From contig WBMZ01009436.1 of assembly GCA_013400975.1 (NCBI GenBank), positions 186,001 to 250,000 of the forward strand: a DNA stretch of 64,000 nucleotides, read 5' to 3'. Positions 50,035 through 61,119 of this stretch are shown piece after piece (the stretch's first letter is position 1; the number at the start of each line of letters is the position of its first letter). Made by a program: the position numbers and the translations under genes. This DNA is from Atrichornis clamosus. Its lineage: Eukaryota > Chordata > Aves > Passeriformes > Menuridae. The notes below the pieces were generated by a model that made no database searches, was not told the DNA's origin, and saw nothing but the letters and a program-made list of their open reading frames with translations.

Positions 50035-50155
50035 GATGAGTCCCAGGAAAGGGGAGGAACTTGCCTGGAGTCACGCAGTATGTCGGGGTTAAAGTCAGGA
50101 GTAGGACCTTCCACAGCTGAGTCTGAATACAGCACCTTGTCCACTGTTCCTCTCC
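50035..50155 (+). mobile_element. ancient L2/MIR-like 3' relic
   Basis: GTCCCAGGAAAGGGGAGGAA, then CTTGCCTGGAGTCACGCAGTA, then GGGGTTAAAGTCAGGAGTAG, then GCTGAGTCTGAATACAGCAC and CTTGTCCACTGTTCC. These run in order parallel to the L2/MIR 3' end 'ggcccagagaggggaagtgacttgcccaaggtcacacagc', 'gccgggattcgaacccaggtc', 'ctgactccagagcccgtgctctttccactac'. This is the clearest of the four L2/MIR-like relics in the window. The orientation is plus. Confidence 0.6.
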
Positions 50156-50159
50156 ACTT

Positions 50160-53100
50160 CATCAAAACAGCCTTGTGGTTGGCTTAAGGCAAAAAGGGGC
50201 AACGTTTCCCTTTGAAAATCTTTCTGGTGAGTCATGTTGCATTTCAGCTCCCAACACCTTTCGTTAGTTCTCTGTTTTTATTTTTAAGATATGTTTTATT
50301 ATCACTGTTCTTCCACTACTGTTTTCCTTTATTTTTTCCATGCTACCTTGCATGACTCTATTCACTGAGGCAGCCTCCAAACTTCTCCTCTAACATTAGC
50401 ACATAAAATCATTTCCCTTGTGAGGAAACTGGGAACATTCAGTTATTCTAGCTTAAAAAAAATACAGTGGGAACTGCATAGATTTTTTTTTTTTTTCTTT
50501 TTCTTCCTTTTGTTGTTTTCTTTCCCCTTGGGCTGATTAGTTCTGCTGACGTCGAATTGCCCAGTGTTTACTTTTTTAATGGAAAATTGGTTGTCTGCTC
50601 TTCATCAGCATCAGTTTGGAATTCAGGTCTCTTGATGCCATAGATCCTCAGTCATCACAGCAGCAGGTTTGTCCTGATGATGCTTAGAGCTGGCAGTGTG
50701 GTCTGGCACTGGAGCCACTCGAGGCTCGTTAGGAGATGCAAAGTGTCGTGATGGGCATTAGGCAGCATTGTGTTGGTTTGAAGCAACAAGACTTAGAAGA
50801 TGTCCAGAAGAGCAAACTCCTTCAGAGTCAGGTTTGACACCTCTTAGGAAAAGAGAAGGGTGAAGTCTAATCCAGACTTCTAATTGTTGCCTTACAAATG
50901 AGATATGAAAATAATTAAAAACAATTTTGCATCTTTGGAAGTCATTTGTATTCCAGAAGGGAGAGGGGAATGTAAAATTTTTTATTAAGCCAAGGACTGA
51001 CACCTTGGATAAAAGGCATGTTTTCTTCACATGGAAGACAGGCTCAGCTGTGTTTCACAGAGGCTGCTGAGAAGGGACCGTTCAGGCTGTGTAGCATGGG
51101 GTACTTTTGGCTTCCATACTGAGATGGATGGCTACCTTGGGTCAGTGTCTCTAGAGCTGGCATCCTTCAAGATTTCCACTCGATTTTCTGGATGTGTCTT
51201 TACTGCCTCCTAACAGTGGCCTCAAGACTGTGCTTGCCTCCTGCTCACATGCCGGGGCTTTGGTCACGGCCTCTTGCATAGCTGGAGAGCATCCTCCCAG
51301 GTAGGTTTGACTCTGCCAGCTGGATAGAACAGGACTCGGCATGCCCACGGAGGCAGTCTGGAGGCAGGCTGGAGGCATCTGTGAGGCAGCCAGGGCTCAG
51401 GGCACAGGTGGGACTCAGAGCAGAATAAGCACTGTGACCAGTTTCTCTCTTCAGGGGCTGGGAGGCCTGAAGGGATGGTGATTTTGTCCCACAGTGAGAG
51501 TGGCATTCATGCAAAGCAATAAACACTTGTAGAAGGTCTCTTGACAGTGAGTTTTCTTGTCAAGCCGTTCCTGAGAAATGTGATCGCTTTTATGAAAGTG
51601 GTCCAGACTGCAGACAGTTAAATTGATGTAGCTGAGGGACCGTCTTTAAAATGTCATCTTCCCTATGATCTCAAGGGGGAAGAAAAGGCAGGTTCTTCTA
51701 TTTCTGAAAGTCCTGCTCACCTTCCTCTTGTTCCTTGAGTGCAAGTGAGCTCATGATCTTGTAGCTGGAAAACTCTTCTCGTGTCTTTCTTTACAAGACA
51801 CCTAAAGTCAGAACAACCTGTCAGTCTAGGTCACTGGTATCTGTTTGGGACAAAACACAGTACTGTGGAGGTGAAGGAATGTTGGCCTTTTTCCATGCCC
51901 AGCTGAGATAAATCATCTATTCCTTGAGGAAGGCACTGTCTCCTTGCAAAATTTGTGCGCTACATGAAGACAAAAATCTTTTAGTGAAAAAAAGTTTTTC
52001 CTAATGTAAATGTACTACATTGAACCCAGTTCATCCAATATCTCAGAGACATTGTGAAATAAATAATAATGGTGTAATTCTAGCAGCCTTGACATGATCT
52101 TTAGCACTCATACCTTGTCTATTGTCTTCATTGCACTGTGAAATACACCCTTCACAAATTGCTCAAGGAACTGCATGTTCCCTGTGCACTCAAAGTGCTC
52201 TCCTCTGGCACTTCACTGTTCAAGAGTTTTTTAAAAAAATCCACCTAGGATGTTGAAAATACCTCATTCCATCTTTCTGGACTATCTTCAATGTCTGTAC
52301 CCATCTGACCATTTTTGACTGTAAATATTAGAAACTTCTAGATAAGGTTGTTCAGATCTTTTCAGATCATCATACATTTCAGATCATTTCAGTAACATCA
52401 TAAATTTAGAATAGGAGGCGAGAGTTACCCCTTCTTTTTTGGCAAAAAATCAACATCTCTCCAAGGTTGTGGGTCATGAACCTGCTGATCCAAAGAATCC
52501 TATAAAATGAAGAGGTAAAGCAACTGAAAAAGAGGCACTTTTGTACACAACCCTGTGCTTTTCTGCACCTAAACACAGCTCGGCCTTTGGAGCTGGGACA
52601 TATACTACCACCTCTAGGTGATGGTGTGTGAGGTTCCAAAAAAGGTATTGATGTTCTGCTGCTGGAATGATTGCATTATCCAGAGTTAACTGAAAATCTT
52701 GCCCAGCTCTTCTGTATTTCTTTATCTTTTAATTTGCAGTTTGTGTTTGGCCATGTAAAGGGTGGTGTTCTAAGAAATCCATGAAGGCAGTAAAACCATA
52801 AATCCTGCTGTCAATGTGCCTGTTCCCCATAAAGCAATATCCACACATAATCCTCTTGTTGCTCATTCCCACCAGCGTATTTTTCAATGCTGGCAGAACC
52901 AAGTCCCTCTAAGGATATTTGTACAGAGTGAACTGTGACACTAATCCAGATTTATGCTCCTTAATTGCTTACAGCCAATAGGACATGTGACTGCATTTGC
53001 CATACGTGCTGAGATATCTCCAAAGCTTGCATTGGGCCGGGCTGTCCAAGGTTGACTTGTTTTTTTTTTTCCTCCATCAGGCCTCACTCAGGCAACACTC

Positions 53101-54985
53101 CCAATGACTTCAAGACAAGAGCTTCCCATTGTTCCTAATTTTCATTAATCAAGCTAAAATCAGATACAAAGCTAAGGCAGTTTCCCTGCTTATAGAAGGA
53201 GTGAAAACTAAGTAAAGAGACAAGAACTTCTGTGTTTTACTGTGCTATCTTCCAGTTTATTTGCATCCACTACCTGTTCCAATCCTTAAATGGTCTAAAA
53301 CATCACCGGAACTGGAACGCATAGGTGTCTAAGTTCTTATGAATGTATGATCCTCTCTTACAAAATCCCTCCCACCCTCTGAGCATCCACCCATACTTCA
53401 AAGTAAAATATAACTTCTGGGGCCAAGGCATTACACCAAAAATTTGGCAAAATTCATTCTGCAGCAAATCTTGACATTTCAATGTTTGTTTTCATCCCAC
53501 ATTGGAACAAAGAGCTGAAATGTCAGGACTTTTTCTCTGTGAGGAAATTTTGGGAAGAAAACCCAAAAACCCAAAACTCCTTTTTTTTTTTTTTTTTCTG
53601 GCAAAGTCAAAGCATTTTGCCTGACATTTTCAAGCAAAACAAAATATTTCACCATTCCTGAAATCAAAATGTTTTCTTGTGGTGTGTCAAAATGACCCCA
53701 AAATGCTCTATTTCAGGGCACTTCTGTGTTCAAACAGCTTTTCCCTTGTGTTACAGCCTTCTGGGACATGTAGTTTGGAAGTTTTCTCTTTGCAGTCTCT
53801 ATGTCTGGATTGTGTGAACCCTGAAAACCCATATAGATAATCATCCTTGTACAAGGCAAAAAGAGAAACATCTGCATTGCATTATAGAATAACAAAGTGT
53901 GTCCCATCTACTGAGAAAACGTCCTGAACTATAAGCCTGCACTGAAACTGGAAAGTAATTCATTATTGAACTCATCTGACTCAGAATATTTTGAGCCAAT
54001 TCAGAAATAAAATATTCTGTCTCAGGTCAGTGATATTTTTTTCTTTTTTTAATTTTTATTTTTCCAGTGTATGGATTTTCCTTTAATTCACTTAGCATTG
54101 TAAAAAAATAGCAATATATCTGGAAAGATTCATTTCCATTTGGGTTTTTAGTTAAACATGGCACATCTGCTTAGGTCTGGGAAGGAAGGGAAAATTTGTA
54201 ATCCTGGTATTTTCTTGATGCTCAGAGCAGGAGGCAGGGTTTTAGGTCACTCATGGTTTTATTTTTCCAGAAGGAAATTAAGGCAATTTGTTGATCTAGT
54301 TTTTTATTCTGCTTGAGCCTACCTACTTCTAAAGGGAGCCTTGGATGAGATAAGTCCTACTTGATGGCTGATACACCTTAAAATATGTGGATTTACTTCT
54401 AAGGAGGCTGCCCACCAGCACATATAAAGGTTGTAGTAACTCATGAACTCCAATCTAGACTTGAACGTTCTAGGCTTAGGGGTTGTGCAGTTTTCTCTTT
54501 GTGACACCAGTCAGATACTCACCACTTCTGCTCAGATCCACCTTCCTTGTCTTCATGATCTTCAATGAGAAGACAACACTTGATTATCTTAACATGAAAG
54601 TATCAGAGGCAAAGTAGTCTTGGTAATTCCTCTCCTCAGAGTCCAAAAATTGCTGCCTTGCAGTTTGGAGCCCTCACAGTGCTTTCACTCTGAGCTTTGC
54701 CTAATGATAGCTCCCACTCTCGGTAAGGTCTTCACCCTGTGGATTGATATAATTCCTTCAGGGAGTCAAGCAGAGCAGTGCAGACTGCTAAGGATTAGAT
54801 TACACACCGGAGAAGATGCCCTTACTGCAGGGTAAGGCTCTTGAATGGGCTACTGCTGTTTTACAGACCTTAAAATACAAGTTATCCTCCTGAGTGTGAG
54901 CTCTCCACTCTGCTTTGAACTTCTGCTTTAATACCCAGATTCATCCCATCTAATTTTAAGTACTCAGAACCCTGCCTCTGTAGGC
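50160..54985. other. unique non-coding DNA, no gene recognised
   Basis: No gene is recognised. Pyrimidine-rich and T-rich simple sequence lies at about 50481-50528, and a run of 17 or more T at 53579-53597. A weak GTTTTTCCTAATGT string near 51990 recalls antisense CR1, but nothing around it confirms that. A GC-rich patch at 51240-51420 carries overlapping minus-strand frames of up to 93 codons with no recognisable product. Confidence 0.55.
53579..53597. repeat. poly-T run
   Basis: Seventeen or more uninterrupted T residues follow a CAAAACTCC end. Minor homopolymer with no attached element recognised. Confidence 0.9.
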
Positions 54986-54989
54986 TGTG

Positions 54990-55570
54990 AGTAGAATAAT
55001 AGAAAAAAATATGTTTATGTTGAAAAGATCTCTAAGGTCATTAAGTCCAATCATTAACCCAACACTGCCAAGTCCACCACTAAACCATGCCCCCAGGTGC
55101 CACATCTACACATCTGTCAAATACCTCCAGGGATGGTGGCTCCACCACTTTCCAGGGCAGCCTGTTCCAGTGTTTGGCAACCCTTTTGATGGATAATTTT
55201 TCCCCAATATCCATTCTAAACCTCCCCTGGTGTGACTCCGGGCCGTTTTCTCTTATCATGTCTTGTAAGAAGGGACTGACCCCCACCTGGCTACACTTTC
55301 CTTTCAGGTAGTTGTAGAGAGCAATAAGGTCCTCCCTGATCCTTCTTTTTTTCAGGCTAAACACCCCCAGTACCTTCATCTACTCCTCACAGGGCTTGTG
55401 CTCCAGACCTTTCACCAGCCTCGTTGCCCTTCTCTGGACACACTCCGGTCCCATAATGTTTTTCTTGCAGTGAGAGGTCCAACACTGAACACAGGATTCC
55501 AGGTATGGCCTCACCAGTTCCAAGTGCAGGCAGACCATCACTGTCCTAGTCCTGCTGGCCGCACTATAAA
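54990..55570 (-). mobile_element. CR1 LINE, 5'-truncated, minus strand
   Basis: The plus strand starts with a degenerate octamer end (GAATAATAGAAAAA), then AAAGATCTCTAAGGTCATTA and GTCCAATC, and continues as the antisense of CR1 to CTGCTGGCCGCACTATAA at about 55568, where the element stops. That is the usual pattern for CR1: an intact 3' end and a severe 5' truncation, leaving about 580 bases of a multi-kilobase element. It encodes the C-terminal part of ORF2 (reverse transcriptase region). This is the least diverged repeat in the window, so it is probably younger than the copies at 13.1 and 39.3 kb. No target-site duplication is obvious by eye. Confidence 0.92.
55077..55500 (-). pseudogene. 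CR1 ORF2 C-terminal fragment (non-functional)
   Basis: The minus-strand frame from 55379 down to the stop beside 55080 encodes 99 residues, with the CR1 ORF2 C-terminal signatures LIALYNYLKG, KHWNRLP and PSLEVFDRCVDVA. It ends near the natural stop after GMV. Just upstream the same frame has an in-frame TAG where the family has a coding residue (after KPCEE), and recognisable sequence (RLVKGLEHK) continues beyond it. The fragment has no catalytic reverse transcriptase core and no endonuclease, so it cannot be active. In CR1 the intact protein copies the element's RNA at a nicked target. Confidence 0.88.
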
Positions 55571-55574
55571 GACA

Positions 55575-58500
55575 AAGTCCCTCAGAGAGTGTTTAATGTC
55601 TTAGCTGTGAGGAACCTTCCTCACATGACTGTGAAGGGAGACCCAATAGATTTTTATTTTTATTTTTTTTATTAGGGGTCTGGAGATAGATGTGAGGAAC
55701 AGAAGCGTTTGTGCCTCCTCAAGACTCCCCTGGGTGTAGAGGTGTCAGCTGGCTGAGAAGCACTGAAGTACAGCTGATGTGTATTTTCTCAGTGCTACAA
55801 TACAATCCTAAAGCCCATGGTAAAAAGCCAGTAATGTATTACATGTATCTTTAAACACTGAATCTGCACCAAACTCATTCACATTGTATTTGTCAAATTA
55901 TGGCCACACACGTTTGTTGACAAGAGGGTATGATTGCATCTTTTGCCACAGGGTGCAAGTCAGACCCTGCTAACAGACGTATCATAATCTGCTGAGGCAA
56001 AACCTGGGGGAAAATCCACACTAGTAGTGCAGACAAATACTGTTCTGACCTTTCCCACTCTTTGAACATTGCCAGCCATGGAATATGAGCTTTTGGCAAA
56101 GTGATGAGTGGGTCATATCTTTCCACACATATGGAGGTCACCTATAATACACTTTGTGTAGTACTACGGTGACAATAGCAGTAGCAATAATCTCATACTT
56201 CCACCACCCAGTATTCCCATGGGTTCTGGGCAGATAACTAGTCTTTTTCTGGCACCCTAATACTGCAGGATCTGTGTGAAGTGAGCATCGATCCTATTTT
56301 GGAAGATGCTGTTTGCATGTATGTACTTTCATTTCATTTGCAGCTCACTTTGTATGAGTTAAACACCAGTAAACAAAAGGTTAAGGTGCAATCGGTGCTG
56401 TGAGTAGTTTCAACCAGATTCCTTCTTTGATACAGCAATGATTTTGCTGGAGGTGAGTTGTAGGGGACAGAGCAGGTAACACAGCCAGTTTGATGACATG
56501 TAAATAATATCTAATGACCACAAAATAGAGATTTCCATGAGATCATAGTTAGTCTCACACATACTCATTATAAGGAAGAATTTGGGCAGGAGATCACTTT
56601 TTTTTTTTTTCCTTTCTCCTCTGGCATCAGTCCTGAACCACAACAGGGGTAGTACAAAACATTTTGTGTGTCCACTGTGAACTTGGCACTGATTTCCAGA
56701 GTCCAAAATATCATATCCTGCTACTGCAAAGAGATTCATGCATATCTATCTGTCAGAAAAGATTCCTAGACATCCTTTTATTTTGGATCAAATATCCAGT
56801 AATTTTGGTAGGATCTCAGCTCAGTTGCCAGTGAAATAAATATATGGTAATCACCTGCAAAGTGGAACTGTTGAATGCAGCATGGTCAAAGCATTTGAAA
56901 TGAACGAATCTTCATGAATCTTGTGGCTTTGTCAGAAATGTCCCCATGTGGAATAAATATTAACAGATACTTGAAAATGAAAAAAACTAAAAATATCAAA
57001 TATTTAAAAGTACTGAATGTTTCCTGGCAAAAATATATCCCTGTCCTACAGATGCTATTGTCAGAACACATTCATCTGCCTAACTGGCTCTCACTGCTTG
57101 TTCTAAGTAGAACAGGCAGAAACTAAATTCATCACTGTAAAATAATGTCAAATCCAAGGAAATCATAAAGGTGCTCTTCCAAGTTGATCTATTACTCTGA
57201 CTAGCAGGAAATCCTGTTCCAAACCTCCAGAAAAGAGGAATGATTTCTAAGAATTGTCAAGATTTCTTCGCAGTTCATGGCTGAGGTTTTATTCCTTATG
57301 GAACAAGATCCGCCTTCATGAGCAAGTGTCCAGGCTTTTACCTAAAGGGAAAGAGGGATGTTGTTCCTGATTCCTGTAAGTGATATAGTTATATCCTGAC
57401 ACAGGAGAAAGTTCATAACAGGTGTCAAACTGGAGGGAAGTATTAGGATATATTCATAGATCCTTATGGATTATCTTCACCACAGAGAAGAGAAATAGCC
57501 TGGATATAGGATATATTACAAAACGAACTCCCATTTCTTTAGCCCCAAGTGAGATAGTGAACTATTGATGTAGAGCTGCTGAACAGATTTTTTGAAGGAA
57601 TCAGAGATTACTTTTCTAACTAATCTGAGATCATGACCCTCTGACAACAGAGCTTCTTTTTAAGGCTCATTTGCCTTGCCATAAAGAACTTTGCTTTCCT
57701 AAATGAGCTTTGGAGCTACTACATAACTAGCAGTTGTAATTATGCAGACCATAAGGATTTAATTAAAAAATCAAGTTGCATTACTTGCTCCAAAGAGCTT
57801 TCTTCAATCCAGAGGATGCAAATTCTCCATCCCATCATTCTCCCCTCCCTAACATCCATTAACCAAGAGAAACACCATGGGGCTGTCCACACAGTGGCAC
57901 TATGTTACCTGGGGTGGGGTTGGCTGAGGTATCTTTACTTATTAATAGCTTTTTTGAAAATTGACAGAGAATTTTGCTTTAATTCTTCCAGGGTTCCAAG
58001 ATGAAGTGTGGTTATCTTAACCCATCCACCTTCTGTAATTAGCTCTCTTGTATATTTGACTTAGAAGACACTTAGTTTAAGAGGAGCTGGAGAAGAAAGA
58101 ATGAAAGAGTGGGGAGCAGAAGGGTTTTTGCATCAATTTTTATAGCTGATAGGTGCAAATTGAGCTACCCAAAGGGCAGCTGGAATCAGGGTTGTCAGAT
58201 TACCATTTCTCTGCCTTAAACTCAGAGATGCTTGATTATATCTGGTAGCCAAAGCTGGGTGGGTTGCCTTCTGTCACAGTGCCATCCTTCACATTGGGAC
58301 AAGTATGTCTTTCTAAAAGGGCATTCAACCTAGTTCATTAGTGAAGAGGCATATTAATGAGGACAGAAATGTAAATGATATCTGCCCTAGAGCCTTTCTC
58401 ACATGTTATTTTGTGAAAACCAACAAGTTCCCTGCTGACTTTCATTCTGCGGTTAGGAACAAGTGTGTGAGCTGCTCTAAAGAGGATTCTGGGGAAGTAG

Positions 58501-58700
58501 CCATCATTACTGGATTCAGATGATTGGAAACTGACTGATGTTGTGGTCACTTTGGTATCATTTGAGGAATTGTTGTATGCAGAGATGAGTCATGTTATTG
58601 GTGGAGCAGAACCTGACCCTGGGGCCTGCAAGCACTGGGAAGAACAACCATTGCACCACCCTCTAATAACACACAGACCCAGGCAAGAGCACTGGCCAGC
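55575..58700. other. unique non-coding DNA, no gene recognised
   Basis: No gene is recognised. A T/A-rich simple stretch at about 55650-55673 lies near the 5' break of the CR1 copy. A poly-T run of about 14 lies near 56597. Frames are at most 109 codons (56410-56739, minus), without known domains. AATTAGCTC near 58037 repeats the homeodomain core seen at 17.6 and 63.4 kb. Confidence 0.55.
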
Positions 58701-58710
58701 CAAAATAAAT

Positions 58711-58791
58711 TAATTGCATCATCTAGTGGATATTGTGCTATATCAAAGCCTCCTTCTCCCTTTAATAAGGGTAGTAAAAATGTCTCCATTA
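58711..58791 (+). repeat. copy A of a diverged ~80 bp collinear pair
   Basis: Hand alignment with copy B (61029-61111) gives about 53 identities over 79 positions with one 2-base gap. Matching blocks in order are ATTGCATCAT (58713-58722), ATCAAAG, a CTTTA-ending pyrimidine block and GTAAAAATGTCT. Both copies lie on the same strand 2.3 kb apart. They may be two copies of an old interspersed repeat I do not recognise, or an old local duplication of a regulatory element. Each includes ATTGCATCA, the reverse complement of the C/EBP-ATF composite site. Confidence 0.5.
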
Positions 58792-58799
58792 ATTGCTTT

Positions 58800-61000
58800 C
58801 ACTTCAATTAGACAGCTTCTGCCTTCCAAGCCTGCTGAAGACAAGGGATGGTGTGAAGAGATATTTCAGAAGCACTAGCAGAGTGAATTCCTTGCACCTT
58901 GAAGTAACAGGAACTTTGTTTACCAGAGATGGCTAAAGCATACCCAAGATTTTCTAAGCTTTTGGTGATTCACTTTCTTTATCTTTGTCATTCTACCTAC
59001 TGCTCTTCAGTAGCAGAAGAACCATGTGGATATGATGGAGATTTACACGACAGAAATCCCTCTCCACATCCAACACTGGTATGTTCCAGGATTGAGAGCC
59101 CACAGCATCATTTAATCTCCCAAGGAGAGAAAAGAAACACAAAAAAAGGAACTCTTGGAATTTAGGGCATTTGGCCCTCAACCAGACAGATTTGAGCAAA
59201 CAAATAATGAACAAGAGGGAGAGAACCTGCCTAGGATGAACTGAGAAGTCAGTTCTGAGTCACCTTGGCATTGGTAAGAGCATGTAGCGAGCTAAGAAAA
59301 GTAGAAGCACTAATAGATAAAAGGCTGCAAAATTAAGTGAAGATGGAGGTTCTGGTGCAGGGACAAATGTCGAGCTCTTGACAAGCGCAGAGGTAAAGGA
59401 GCAGAGAAGACATACGCCCAGTAGGGAGTATGATATTGCTGACCATGTAAAATGATGTCACAGGCAGAACTAGACAACACATCTGAAGTTCTTACTGGAC
59501 TGTGGCTGGCACAGCTGGAGACTTAAAGTACCTATGACTTGAAGACCAGCTAATTCTATCAGTGCTGGTTACCACTGTAAGAATCCCTTGCTATGGGAAA
59601 CCTGGGCCAAGGGACCGAGAGATATGATTTCTGTTGATTCACTATCATGTGTGAGGCTAAACTGTCCCATTATTTTGGCATACTGGTATCCTCCTCCCAG
59701 ACTAATTCCCTTTATGTCTTGAAACAATGTTCTCCCTTCTGTTGGGCCAAATAAGATCCTCCTGCAACTTCTTTCTGCAAGGCCTTTCAGCAGTGTGTTA
59801 TTTTAGATGCTTGTGCAATCTCAGCTGGGATGCCTGTTGAGTCCTATAGGATGTACCAGGTGCACTCCATTAACACAATGCCAGTAGCAAGTCTCTTCTT
59901 GTATGCTTCCAGTGGGAAGCAGATGTAAGATGAACGGCAGAAGAATTCTACAGTGATGGAATCAGCTAGGTCAGACACCCGGGACAATACCACCTACCTC
60001 ACTCAGAGACCAACAGTTGTGGGCATCAGCATGTGAATCCCTGGGAGCACAAGAGAGCAGATGCTTCAAACCCTTTGAGGTTGACCCATTGCTGAGCAAC
60101 GTTCCTAGTGTTTGGCTCTGCCTCAAGACAAGCCTTGAGTTTCATGCGTTTATAAGGGCAGAAGTCAGCTCTGATAGAATCAGAATGGGTCGCCTGAAAT
60201 GAAAACTCAGCATTGGGTGTGTAGTAAAAAACATGCCAGATGTCCAACTGGGCAAAACATGAAAGAGGTGCGAGTGGGTAAGAGGCACAAAACAAGCCTT
60301 TCCTCGTTGCTTGCTACACAGCTGGTTTAAGTGTGTCAACATAGGTATTGCAGGGATTTTGCAACTCTCCTCTTATCCTGGTAGAGACCCTGAGTTTTGA
60401 ATACACCTGATTCCTATTCAGACATATGTGTGTTAACCCGTATTGGAGAGGGAACCATATGGTGTGTGATAGAAATTAGATTGTCTCAAAGCTTGGTAGA
60501 ATACTTCTTGTTGCGGGAGCAAAGGGAAGGCAGCCCTGGTCATGGCTGCATGTAGACACAGACTTTCTGGCAGACCCAAATTTTCCCGTTCAGCTCTGAG
60601 ACCAGGATGAATGAGAACAGGCTTTTTGAAGGTACAACATGAATGACACAGCACACTAGCAGATACAAAGGCAAGTAAATGTGGATTTACATAATTGATT
60701 CCCATATCTTATGAAACGACGGTCTCGCCAAAGGGCGAGAGTCTTCTAAATGGAAGGTACACTTATAGAAGCTCGTGAAACCAAAGACCAAACCTGATGC
60801 ACTCTACTAGGCAGAGTAGATTCAATGGGAGCTATTTGCCTTGTTTGTCTCAGAGCAGTCAGATAGGGTGCAGCAGGAGTGATGTTAAAACTGGACTTGA
60901 AGAACAGGACCAGCAGTTCTCCTTCCTCCACCCCCCAAAAAAGAAGCCTTCCCCTCCACGATACACTTGTACATGTCCAGAGAGCCTTTTCCTCAAGTGG
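58800..61000. other. unique non-coding DNA, no gene recognised
   Basis: No gene or repeat family is recognised. Frames are at most 90 codons. A perfect GC-rich hairpin lies at 60723-60740 (arms TCTCGCC and GGCGAGA, loop AAAG), with several CpGs around it. Confidence 0.5.
60723..60740. other. 7-bp GC-rich hairpin with tetraloop
   Basis: The arms TCTCGCC and GGCGAGA are perfect reverse complements around a 4-base AAAG loop, in a CpG-containing patch (also ACGACGG just upstream). There is no T-run after it and no surrounding RNA gene fold that I can see. A few 7-bp tetraloop hairpins are expected by chance in 64 kb. Confidence 0.4.
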
Positions 61001-61028
61001 CCAGAGACTCTGTGATGCCAGATGGAAT

Positions 61029-61111
61029 GAATTGCATCATTTGATGGATTTTATCTTCAATCAAAGTGCACCTTTCTCTTTAGAAGAAAAACTGTAAAAA
61101 TGTCTTGATTA
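61029..61111 (+). repeat. copy B of a diverged ~80 bp collinear pair
   Basis: This is the partner of copy A at 58711-58791, with blocks ATTGCATCAT (61031-61040), ATCAAAG, CTCTTTA and GTAAAAATGTCTTGATTA in the same order. The similarity does not clearly extend outward, although GTGGCCAG (about 60997) and CTGGCCAG (about 58692) lie upstream of the two copies at different spacing. Confidence 0.5.
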
Positions 61112-61119
61112 AACATAAA

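Noticed and set aside
51985..52300. Possible very old antisense CR1 (GTTTTTCCTAATGT)
   Set aside because: Only one block matches; the following sequence does not continue in CR1 order.
60723..60740. Hairpin considered as part of a small RNA gene or terminator
   Set aside because: A 7-bp stem alone, with no long paired arms as in a microRNA precursor. Intrinsic terminators do not apply in a vertebrate genome.
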